Positions 1-6,197 are shown, numbered from the stretch's first letter. The stretch is 8,718 nucleotides of DNA from Candidatus Ancillula trichonymphae ImTpAt (GCA_000485475.1 AXYY01000085.1:1-8718), one strand, 5' to 3'. Notes: generated by a model from the letters alone, not told the origin. Translations and numbers: made by a program.

Positions 1-564
1 CTGCTGTAATCCGTTATCTACTCCAGAAGAGAACTCTGCTCAGAGGTGTGCGGATGAGAAAGACAAGCAGATATGAGTTCTTGTTGACAGCGGCTGCAAT
101 TGGCTCTATAATTAAGCACAACAGTTCGATTTCAGGTGCTGAATGCGGTTGTCAAACAGAAATCGGATCTGTCATGCGCTATGGCAGCATCCGGTTTTAT
201 GCGCGTGGAGGGTGGTCTCACCAGAACAGGTTGAAAACGCCGCTGAAATTGCACTTGAATGCCATTCGGGCTCACTTGTGACGGAGACCCTGTCGGTGGG
301 CTTGTCCTCACCCCGTGCATCGAGTGAAATGCGATTGCTGCAAACACTGCGGTAACTGCTGAATCACTCGCACTAGCTGGGGACGGTAGTCATAAAGTCA
401 GCCTGGATGTGGCGATCGAGACGATGCGACAAACCGGAATTGACATGAACGATGCGTATAAAGAGACTTCACGAGCTGGCTTGGCAAAACTACAGTTGAG
501 TGCTGACATTTCACGCGCATTTCACACATATTTTCAAAAATGTCATAGGGGGTGGATAGTATAA
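1..564 (+). pseudogene. sdaA: L-serine dehydratase (Fe-S type) remnant, C-terminal half
   Basis: Conceptual translation across several frames recovers the C-terminal half of the iron-sulfur L-serine dehydratase (L-serine to pyruvate plus ammonia). Frame 3 (from base 3) gives AVIRYLL, then [20 protein letters not shown] and [12 protein letters not shown]. Frame 1 (about 178-217) gives [13 protein letters not shown]. Frame 2 (218-266) gives [16 protein letters not shown]. Frame 1 again (from 268) gives [19 protein letters not shown], a TGA at 325-327, then [20 protein letters not shown] and [20 protein letters not shown]. The family normally reads IERN at the TGA, so a CGA to TGA change fits. 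Family cysteines that bind the cluster (GCQ, LTC, PCIE) are still readable. The family's DPVGG follows TCD directly, so Gly-Asp is an extra insertion here. Similarity fades after about 507; the frame-1 stop is at 562-564. The 5' part lies outside the window. Three or more frameshifts plus a nonsense codon make it non-functional. Confidence 0.9.
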
Positions 565-618
565 AGTCACACATAAGAAATAGATAGCCGTTTACTAGTT
601 GGAAAGGTCACACTACCA

Positions 619-1134
619 ATGAGAATAATGAGGAAGAATATATGCAAAGTCAGATATATAAGTCTGGACATTAAAACAACAGGACCAGATATTGTTGATG
701 ATCGGATTACGAAAATCTGCGTGGTTAACAGAATGAAGTACAAATGCGAAATTGAGGACGAGTACAAAACTTGGGATTTAGAGTCTAGTGCAGCTGTTGA
801 GCAGTATTTACTTGGAACTTTAACGACTACGACGTCTGCAAACAAACAGCCAGAAGCATTAAACTGGTGTTGTTTGATGCTTCTGTTGTTTTGGGGTTCC
901 TGAATTCTGAACAACATCCGCACAAACTGTACCATGTATTCAGAATCAGGATGCTGAAGTAATCGATTTGCGCGCACTAACTGCGGATCCAGAATCTGCG
1001 GCAAGCGTTCAGTAGAGGAACTTTCGAAAAAGTATGGCGTAGAGTGTTTTGAACCAAAACGGTTTGATACAGCAAATGCCGTCACAATGCTAGATATTCT
1101 TGAGAAGGTGGTGCCGCACATTTTAAAGAGGTAA
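619..1134 (+). pseudogene. DnaQ-like DEDDh 3'-5' exonuclease remnant
   Basis: The opening frame reads YISLDIKTTGPDIVDDRITK then ICVV, matching motif I of DEDDh exonucleases (FxSLDIETTGL..DDRITEI), with the catalytic Glu of DxE changed to Lys. Frame 1 stops at 901-903. Frame 3 (about 851-950) carries SIKLVLFDASVVLGFLNSEQ, resembling the motif II region (HNASFDLGFL). Frame 2 then gives NQDAEVIDLRALTADPESAA, ending at a TAG (1013-1015). Frame 1 resumes with RSVEELSKKYGVECFEPKRF and DTANAVTMLDILEKVVP, the C-terminal helix region where family members carry HRAxxDA; that motif is degraded. The last frame ends at TAA 1132-1134. The reconstructed protein is about 170 aa, a usual size for a single-domain exonuclease. 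The start is uncertain: ATG 619 has GGAAAGG 11-12 nt upstream. At least three frameshifts and a lost catalytic acid indicate a dead gene. It follows the sdaA remnant on the same strand. Confidence 0.75.
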
Positions 1135-1454
1135 ATATACCTTTAGATATACTGATAAACTTATTCGTTACTTAATGCCTAAGTTAGGTCGTATTTATAG
1201 GACGTGTAGTTTATCTTAGTCAAGATAGAGAATAGTTTAACTAGTTTCGCACACCAGTTTAACATTGGTGCTGTAAAATGGGCTCCGTAGGTTAGTTATT
1301 GACTTACATCTCCATAATGAAAGACTATTCCACTGTCATCGGCGGAATGCGATGTCTGAGGTTGAGGTGATATTTATTGTGTAAGTAATCCTACACATCA
1401 CAAGGGTCGCACATGTGAGTTACCATTATGTCACTCTCAACCGAGGACATTTTA
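1135..1454. other. Intergenic stretch, no gene seen
   Basis: No convincing coding sequence or RNA gene on either strand. It holds a weak stem (CACCA 1252-1256 with TGGTG about 9 nt later) and an imperfect pair ATTCC (1328-1332) with GGAAT (1345-1349). The second arm continues as GCGGAATGCGAT, the same 12-mer found at 2102-2113 in the hairpin cluster, so this may be a decayed copy of that family. No clear terminator is visible for the minus-strand sigma gene that ends at 1455. Confidence 0.5.
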
Positions 1455-2018
1455 TTAACGGAGTGCTTTATAGTTCGGGTTTTCTTCAGTTTGGTTTGTG
1501 GTGTGCTTGCGGATTTTGTCTCTGGCGCGTTTCAGGCTTGATTCGACGGTTCCGATGGGGATGCCCAGTTCTTCAGCGATTTCCTTGTACTTCATGTTTT
1601 TGGCGTAGCGGCAGTAAGCTATTTTCTGTTGTTTACTATTTAGTAGACTGGTCAGTTGCTCACACAGCTGATTGGAGTTGTTGTCCTTGTTCATTTCAAC
1701 CTCGTCGCTTTCTAGTGTGTGCGTGGTGCCGGACATGCATAACTCGTTGTCGTCCGTACTTGCCCCGTATATTAACTTGGGCTGTTGTTTCTTTGTGCGG
1801 ATGTGGTTCAGGAACACCCTTTCTGCTATTTTGAAAACCCACGCCCTGAAATTTGTGCCGGGCTGGAATTGGTCGAACTTGTTGTACGCTCTAGTAATCG
1901 TATTTTGCAGAACAATGTCGCGGTCGAAATCGTTCGCTGCAAGTTTTCTCACATGATTGCGCAAACTACTCTGAACTGGTTCTAACAGCTCGTCAAAGTA
2001 CTCTTTAGAATAATCCAT
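1455..2018 (-). CDS. ECF-family RNA polymerase sigma factor
   Basis: A 187-aa protein with both domains of an extracytoplasmic-function sigma factor, the normal size for the group. Region 2 covers about residues 15-80, with DRDIVLQNTITRAYNKFDQF then QPGTNFRAWVFKIAERVFLN, matching the family pattern LVQETFLRAYR.FD.F.PGTNFRAWLF. Region 4 covers about 122-172, with the helix-turn-helix MKYKEIAEELGIPIGTVESS then LKRARDKIRK. The linker (about 82-118) is acidic and Asn-rich. Such factors direct RNA polymerase to stress or envelope-response promoters, usually held by an anti-sigma factor. No anti-sigma gene (for example a zinc HxxxCxxC protein) is visible beside it, so it looks like an orphan and its signal is unknown. 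The start ATG at 2016-2018 is preferred over the in-frame ATG at 2037-2039 because an extended -10 lies between them. No Shine-Dalgarno precedes it, which fits a leaderless message. It is one of the few intact genes here. Confidence 0.9.
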   Translation of the reverse strand: MDYSKEYFDELLEPVQSSLRNHVRKLAANDFDRDIVLQNTITRAYNKFDQFQPGTNFRAWVFKIAERVFLNHIRTKKQQPKLIYGASTDDNELCMSGTTHTLESDEVEMNKDNNSNQLCEQLTSLLNSKQQKIAYCRYAKNMKYKEIAEELGIPIGTVESSLKRARDKIRKHTTNQTEENPNYKALR

Positions 2019-2027
2019 AACAGGAGC

Positions 2028-2057
2028 ATTATACCACATGCGGAGTTTGCTTTGCAA
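2028..2057 (-). promoter_or_regulatory. Promoter of the ECF sigma gene (near-leaderless)
   Basis: On the minus strand an extended -10, TGGTATAAT (TATAAT at 2033-2028), lies 18 bp from TTGCAA (2057-2052) as a 4/6 match to the -35. With the usual spacing, transcription would start 6-7 nt past the -10, about 3 nt before the ATG at 2018. The mRNA would be almost leaderless, which fits the missing Shine-Dalgarno. The -35 sits inside the first triloop hairpin (2045-2059). Confidence 0.6.
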
Positions 2058-2225
2058 ACGCGAAATTTGTGCACCTGCGCAGATCAGTTGTATTCCGCAA
2101 AGCGGAATGCGATCCAATTGCACACCTGCACGAACAGCGCAAGTTGACTGTGTTTTGCAGAGCAAAACGCAGTCGGCGGAGTTTCACTTCGTGAAACGCG
2201 ATTAATTACCTTTTGCTTTGCAAAA
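2045..2225. repeat. Cluster of five short triloop hairpins
   Basis: Five perfect inverted repeats, each with a 3-nt loop: GTTTGC-TTT-GCAAAC (2045-2059), ATTCCGC-AAA-GCGGAAT (2092-2108), GTTTTGC-AGA-GCAAAAC (2152-2168), GTTTCAC-TTC-GTGAAAC (2181-2197) and TTTTGC-TTT-GCAAAA (2211-2225). The first, second and fourth are followed by GCG and the third by GCA. The first and fourth are both preceded by CGGA. Arms differ between copies but always pair. Spacers after the first two copies are related to each other (CACCTGC, then an AGTTG element). No open frame crosses the cluster convincingly. Function is unknown; small REP-like palindromic repeats, protein-binding sites and RNA hairpins are all possible. 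Confidence 0.75.
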
Positions 2226-2229
2226 AAAG

Positions 2230-2521
2230 GACACAGCACTAGATTATGTCAAGATTAGCGATGAACGTTGCCATTTTTCTGCGCAGTTAGTGAGAGGTAG
2301 GGTAGGTTGGGGTTTCAGTTTCAGAACTGCTAATGTGTGCAACACAACGTAGTGCGTACAACTACTAGCTCTGAAGACGCGCATATCGCTGATGTTTAAG
2401 TTCGCTTGAAGTTTTAGTTTTAAGATCCTTTCACATACGCTCGCAGCTGCGAGCGCGCGCATATTGTCAGCGCTGTGTATTCCGGCTGCTGATTTGGTGT
2501 AGTAGAGTTGATACTTTGAAT
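2230..2521. other. Gene-poor stretch upstream of a possible small ORF
   Basis: No supportable gene. It contains a G-rich tract with four GG runs (2296-2312, GGTAGGGTAGGTTGGGG on the plus strand) and a perfect 18-bp palindrome at 2438-2455. Open minus-strand frames here have no start context and no recognisable domain. Confidence 0.45.
2438..2455. promoter_or_regulatory. Perfect 18-bp palindrome, possible regulator site
   Basis: CGCTCGCAGCTGCGAGCG equals its own reverse complement with no loop, followed directly by a GCGCGC run. A spacer-free palindrome of this kind is more like a binding site for a dimeric protein than an RNA hairpin. It lies 66 bp before the ATG of the small ORF at 2522. 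No regulator can be named from the sequence. Confidence 0.4.
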
Positions 2522-2689
2522 ATGAACTGCACAAAAGATGGCATTAACTTGCTGTATTCTTTTCTGGTAGTTCGCGCAAAACCGTTCACTTTTGGTGAAG
2601 AATTGTATTCAACACCGGAATTGATTAAATTTTTCGCAGTTTTCATGCTCATTATAATAACATCAGGATTTGTAAAACTCGTTGAATAA
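2522..2689 (+). CDS. Possible small membrane protein, 55 aa
   Basis: ATG 2522 to TAA 2687-2689 encodes 55 residues beginning MNCTKDGINLLYSFLVVR. A hydrophobic segment near the C-terminus (about residues 37-52, FFAVFMLIIITSGFV) could span a membrane once. I do not recognise a family. Support is modest: a plausible start codon and a membrane-like segment, but only a weak Shine-Dalgarno (GAGTTG, about 12 nt upstream). It could also be a fragment of a decayed gene. Bases 2578-2595 within it are repeated almost exactly at 2762-2779. Confidence 0.35.
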   Translation: MNCTKDGINLLYSFLVVRAKPFTFGEELYSTPELIKFFAVFMLIIITSGFVKLVE

Positions 2690-2779
2690 CCACTCAAAAT
2701 GTTAGTAAATGTACGCTGAAATAGATGTTAGTAACCGTTTCGAAAGGAGCGTTGTAATTTGAAAACCGTTTACTTTTGG
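2578..2779. repeat. Near-identical 18-mer pair, 184 bp apart
   Basis: AAAACCGTTCACTTTTGG (2578-2595) and AAAACCGTTTACTTTTGG (2762-2779) differ at one base, and similarity continues weakly into the following AAG and ATT-TGT. Between them ATGTTAGTAA also occurs twice (2699-2708 and 2725-2734, 26 bp apart). This may be a partial duplication of the small-ORF region or a set of protein-binding repeats. Confidence 0.5.
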
Positions 2780-2925
2780 GAAGTATTTGTTAATTATGCG
2801 TGAATTATAACCAACTTTTTGATAACTTTTTGACTGGTATTATCATTTGTGCTGCTACAACACTGCGCATGGTTTGGTGTGGAAATATTTTGCAAACGCG
2901 GCGTGCGCGCGGCGGTGGTTGGTTT
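2690..2925. other. Gene-poor upstream region of the GLUG remnant
   Basis: No gene that I can support. AAAGGAG (2743-2749) precedes TTG 2759, which would encode only 14 codons. AACTTTTTGA occurs twice (2813-2822 and 2824-2833), an 11-bp period, about 95-110 bp before the ATG at 2926. The core AACTTTT is the same half-site seen in the dnaK operators. Confidence 0.4.
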
Positions 2926-4277
2926 ATGCTTCACAAGAAGAGTGAGCGGTGTTGACTGCGGTCGTATCGGTTGTGGCTGTGCGCTTTTCTTGTTGTGTTG
3001 TTCGGGTTGTCGACGAACACCGGGATTGATGGAACTGGTCAAGATTATACTTCGGCCCTGACGTTTCATGGCGTTGAGGATTCCAGGGTGGCGAAGCCGG
3101 ATAACCACACAAGTCGATGCACTGAGGGGGGACTCCTGCGGATCTACACTGAGGCTGATCTTGGTGAACTTGTTCGCTTGGTCAACAGCGGGAAGAACGC
3201 ACTGGCGAAGTCGGCGCTTTGTCAAGGTGGCGCTGAGGTGAAGAAAGATTCTCAGGTGTACGTAATGCTTGAGAATAGTTTGGATCTTGGTGAAGCGTAT
3301 GCAAATGGGTGGACGCCGATTGGTGAAGTGAATGGATTTTCTGCTGTTTTTGATGGCAACGGACACACAACCAAGAATGTCAAGGTTCGTTTGTCTAAGA
3401 CTTCGTCAGCTCTTGGTGCTGGTTTATTCGGAGTCCTTTCGGAAACTGCGGTTGTTAAAAATCTTGGGGTTGTTGATGCAGATGTTCGTTTATCAGGAGG
3501 TCTTTGGGGAGCGCTGGGGCGTTGGCGGGGTTTTCGAGTGGACAAATCTATAACTCGTTCGCAACTGGTGAAGTTGTTGGCGTGCACAATGTTGGTGGAT
3601 TGGTCGAGCTTCTAGGAAGGGGTGTGGTCCTACCAGGACCTGCACGAAGCAATCACCAATTTTTTCACAAATGTTAATGTCACCGGTGTAAGTTCCGTTG
3701 GCGGTTTGGGGGGAGTTCAAGTAGGACGGGACATGCAAGTTCGTAATTCTTTCACACTGGGAACTGCGGCTTTGAGCGGTGGGTCTCACGAAGAAGATGG
3801 CTTAGCTAAAGCTGGAAGTGTTGTTGGAGTTGTTGGAGTAGTTAGTCTTAGCGGTACTGGGGGTGTGTTGCTCATGGAACTTTCGTTGGTGAGGACGTGC
3901 CTGCTGCGAGTGGCGACCTGGACGGTTCCGAACCGGAGAATGCGCCCTTCGAGTTGACAGGTAGTGTTTGCACTGAACAAGAAGATTGCGGCGGCGGGAA
4001 CACATGCCAAGGTTTTAGGAGACGGAGGTAGGACGCTTTGTGTGGGCACCAGGAACTTCGCGCTCAAAGTATGGCTGTGAATGGTCAGGCTCTGGATGAT
4101 GAGAACATCTCGGAAGAGCAGAGGTTGCAGGCAGGAGAAAGTGTGGACTTCGAGAAATTGAAGCGAGGAGATTGGTGGGCGAGTAGTCAAGATGGGCCTG
4201 GATTTAGCAACGAAGACTGGAATATTCAGGATGGGCGACTTCCGGCTCTTAAGGTTTTCAGGGGGGACGCAGCATAG
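2926..4277 (+). pseudogene. Secreted GLUG-repeat surface protein remnant
   Basis: From ATG 2926, frame 1 reads MLHKKSERC, an in-frame TGA (2953-2955), then LRSYRLWLCAFLVVLFGLS: a basic n-region and hydrophobic core typical of a signal peptide. Residues farther on, ending about 3500, show the opening of GLUG-type adhesins: YANGWTPIGEVNGFSAVFDG, NGHTTKNVKV, then GAGLFGVLSETAVVKNLGVV. Frame 3 (from 3510) gives SGQIYNSFATGEVVGVHNVG then GLV, a clear GLUG repeat. Frame 1 (3622 on) gives NVNVTGVSSVGGLGG and QVRNSFTLGTA. Frame 2 (about 3880-4008) gives FVGEDVPAASGDLDGSEPEN and a Cys-containing stretch. Frame 3 (4071-4277) ends with SMAVNGQALDDENISEEQ and WNIQDGRLPALKVF, the usual closing motif after GLUG repeats. 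GLUG proteins are exported surface or adhesin-like proteins. At least four frameshifts and a stop in the signal peptide make it inactive. The next reading frames may be its C-terminal tail. Confidence 0.8.
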
Positions 4278-4706
4278 TTCCATTCACGATGATGATGACG
4301 ATTACGGTTCTGGCGGAAGTGGATTGGAGCGCACTGAGAGTGTAGTGAGTGGACGACCAGATGATGACGTCGCTGCTGTTTCCAGTTTCATCAGTTCACC
4401 TGCACCTGTACCTGCACCTGTTGTACCTACTTTTACTACTACTGTGCTGGTGCCTGTGGAACTACTTCCCCGGCTCATGCAGGGATATGAAAACGAAGAC
4501 GATCGTACTATTTTTGCCCCTCCCGTGCTCGCGGCTATGCCTGCGATTGGTATAGATCATCGGGACGCTTATGGTGGTGTTCTTATTGATTAAGGAGTTT
4601 TCCTTGACGACACACGTTTGTTGATTACGGACGTATCCTTAGCGGCGTTATTGATGGTTTTTCCGGTACTTCACCTGTTTTCGCTTATCCAATGAATAAT
4701 TCTTAG
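4278..4706 (+). pseudogene. Unassigned broken coding sequence, Asp- and Pro-rich
   Basis: Frame 1 is open to TAA 4591-4593. It encodes an acidic run (HDDDDDYGSGGSG), then SSPAPVPAPVVPTFTTT from a 12-bp tandem repeat (4399-4410 and 4411-4422), then RTIFAPPVLAAMPAIGIDHR and DAYGGVLID. A shifted frame continues with FVDYGRILSGVIDGFSG and TSPVFAYPMNNS to TAG 4704-4706. The composition suggests a linker or wall-spanning stretch, so it may be the C-terminal tail of the preceding GLUG gene separated by a frameshift at about 4265. No family is recognised and there is no separate start with a ribosome site. Confidence 0.45.
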
Positions 4707-4772
4707 GGGCGGGCGGATACCAGAGGGCCCCCAGTAGGCCTATTGTTCTATTGTTCTTTTCGCAGAAAATAA

Positions 4773-5174
4773 ATGCATGCTGACGGTGAACTCACTACTG
4801 GTTACGTTGCTGACAGTTCCGATGGTAATAATAATGTTACCAACTTTGTTCCTATGTCTGTGGATCTTGATGTTGCTGTGGCGATGCGTCGCGGCGTCAT
4901 ACCAAGTGCGGATATACTTTCTGTTCTGCGCAAGTCGCTGCACAACCCCCCGCCAATACATGGGGCTCGGGGATCTTCTTGGATAGTGTGCCGAAGTGGC
5001 GTTTCTGGTGCGGTGGGGTGGTTCCAGAACTCGCCAACAAATAAGAACATGCCGAGCGCGGGAGCTCCTGTTGTTTTACTTTCCGGTACGGATAAGTCTC
5101 TGGATTCGGTAATAAGGGTAAATTTGTATGAATCGCAAAGAAGAAAAGACGGATGGCAAGAAGAAGTGGGATGA
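4773..5174 (+). pseudogene. Unassigned coding fragment, probably degraded
   Basis: The frame from ATG 4773 encodes 133 aa including GNNNVTNFVPMSVDLDVAVA and MRRGVIPSADILSVLRKSLH, which read like genuine protein. No Shine-Dalgarno precedes the ATG, and a TAA lies immediately upstream in frame. Around 4975-5044 another frame looks equally coding (FLDSVPKWRFWCGGVVPELA), which suggests a frameshift. The last part overlaps the next unit in a different frame. It may be a further piece of the surface-protein locus. I do not recognise a domain. Confidence 0.35.
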
Positions 5175-5938
5175 GTTGTTAACAAGAATAAATGGGTTGT
5201 ACAGTGGTGGACAAGTAAGTGTGGTTCGCTCGCGGACGGATGAGGACAAATTTTCTGGAATTCTGCTTGGTTTGCCGAATCTGACTGATCTTCTGAAATT
5301 AAATGAGGGTGAATTGTAGGAGCAAGTTTACAGGTTGCAGAGCGTCTCGTCTGATTATGCGTAATGCAAGATAGGTTGAAACAAGATGACGAGTTGTTGG
5401 CGGCTATAGATAGGGAGATCAATGAAGTTCAGGCAAGTTTTGAGCATATGGAGAAGCTGGCTAACAATCTGTCCAGGTTGGGGGCTTCATCAATGCTCTT
5501 GACACCGTGTTGTTGCAGCAGCATCCAAATCCAAGTTTTGAGGGTGAGGATATTACCCCTCAGGAGAAGCGGATTTTGGAGGATGTCCATAGATTTGGAG
5601 ATATCAACTAAACCCAGTTGTGGCGTTGTACCAAGCAGCTGAAGGCTACTGGTATAGAGAGATATAGGTGATGAGCGGGTGACGAACGGTTTGGTGATGC
5701 TTGCGGGATAATGTGCAAGTCCTAGCAGCTCATACTTTCACGTTGTTGGAGGCTGTAAGTAAAGTCGCAAGACGAGTTGTATATACCATTTCGCATTGTA
5801 TTGTATGATGTGGCCGCTTTAAGGGATTGTGCACTCGAACTGTACCAGTTACTATCTACTCTTTCTGATGTCAGGGCAGATAATGTGTTCCGCATTGATG
5901 GGGGGTTGTTGGTCAGCTGGTGGCGCCATAGTGAATGA
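5128..5938 (+). pseudogene. Unassigned degraded gene with a coiled-coil-like middle
   Basis: ATG 5128 has AAGGG (5112-5116 region) about 11 nt upstream and opens MNRKEEKTDGKKKWDELLTR, reaching KLNEGEL before a TAG (5317-5319). The same frame continues EQVYRLQSVSSDYA, then shifts at about 5360 to QDRLKQDDELLAAIDREINE and VQASFEHMEKLANNLSRLG, a charged heptad-like stretch. A further shift at about 5480 gives FINALDTVLLQQHPNPSFEG and DITPQEKRILEDVHRFGDIN. Later pieces are NPVVALYQAAEGYWYREI, VQVLAAHTFTLLEAVSKVAR, and DELYIPFRIVLYDVAALRDC followed by ALELYQLLSTLSD, ending at TGA 5936-5938. Together this is about 260 residues of a mostly helical protein in at least five frame segments. No family is recognised. 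It is clearly inactive as it stands. Confidence 0.5.
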
Positions 5939-5949
5939 CGGACGACACT

Positions 5950-5995
5950 ATAAATATAATGTCTGGCGCCGAATAAATATAATGTCTGGCGCCGA
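5950..5995. repeat. Exact 23-bp tandem duplication
   Basis: Two identical 23-bp units (5950-5972 and 5973-5995). Each contains an exact TATAAT (5955-5960 and 5978-5983) and the palindrome GGCGCC (5965-5970 and 5988-5993). A third GGCGCC lies at 5922-5927. No good -35 is positioned upstream, so a double promoter is possible but not shown. Confidence 0.85.
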
Positions 5996-6027
5996 ATCCA
6001 AACTGCACAATTAGCGAGGAGGTAGCG

Positions 6028-6078
6028 GTGTTCTTCAGTGTAATTCGTACAACGACGAGTAACTGTGGCGGCACATAA
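6028..6078 (+). CDS. Possible 16-aa ORF behind a perfect Shine-Dalgarno
   Basis: AGGAGG (6017-6022) sits 5 nt before GTG 6028, which opens MFFSVIRTTTSNCGGT and stops at TAA 6076-6078. The ribosome site is stronger than any other in the window apart from those of dnaK and grpE. It could be a small protein, a leader peptide, or the start region of a lost gene. No family is recognisable at this length. Confidence 0.25.
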   Translation: MFFSVIRTTTSNCGGT

Positions 6079-6107
6079 AACAAGACTTACAACTCAAGCA
6101 CATCATG

Positions 6108-6176
6108 GCGTTTCTGCGAAACGCAAAACTGCCTTTTGCAAAGCAAAAGTCCACTTCTTCATGTGCGTGCATGCAC
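6108..6176. repeat. Two triloop hairpins and a palindrome upstream of dnaK
   Basis: GCGTTTC-TGC-GAAACGC (6108-6124) and CTTTTGC-AAA-GCAAAAG (6133-6149) are perfect 7-bp stems with 3-nt loops, of the same type as the cluster at 2045-2225. As there, the GTTTC-type hairpin is followed by GC. A 10-bp palindrome GTGCATGCAC (6167-6176) follows, then CTCG, recalling the GTGCACCTGCGC spacer at 2070-2080. The group lies about 90 bp before the dnaK promoter. Confidence 0.7.
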
Positions 6177-6197
6177 CTCGCATTCAGGAGTTGATGT

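Noticed and set aside
440..463. TTGACA followed by TATAAA inside the sdaA remnant
   Set aside because: The spacer is only about 11 bp, and both hexamers fall within former coding sequence (GIDMNDAYK).
567..1121. A 184-codon minus-strand frame
   Set aside because: It lies opposite the exonuclease remnant and has no recognisable domain.
1300..1329. Promoter with TTGACT and GACTAT
   Set aside because: The -10 is poor and no gene follows on the plus strand.
2045..2225. CRISPR array
   Set aside because: Arms differ between copies, spacing is irregular (29-60 bp), units are only 15-17 bp, and there are no cas genes.
2296..2312. G-quadruplex from four GG runs
   Set aside because: Only two-tetrad runs with short loops in a region without a gene; too weak to call from sequence.
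325..2955. Stop-codon recoding (UGA read as an amino acid) to explain in-frame TGA in sdaA and the signal peptide
   Set aside because: TAG and TAA also interrupt the remnants and there are many frameshifts, so ordinary pseudogene decay explains them better; dnaK needs no recoding.
2794..4283. Long minus-strand open frames opposite the GLUG remnant
   Set aside because: The plus strand has recognisable GLUG motifs; the minus frames have the skewed composition of complementary shadows.
4726..4760. Rho-independent terminator (GGCC, short loop, GGCC, then T-rich)
   Set aside because: The stem is only 4 bp and the T-rich part is interrupted by the repeat TATTGTTC twice (4741-4756).
4802..5422. 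A 206-codon open frame on the minus strand
   Set aside because: It is Ser/Thr/Pro/His-rich with no domain and lies opposite better coding-like plus-strand frames, so it is an antisense shadow.
6085..6098. HspR box (HAIR) near ACTCAAG at 6092-6098
   Set aside because: Only one half-site is present; the position expected for CTTGAGT reads AAACAAG.
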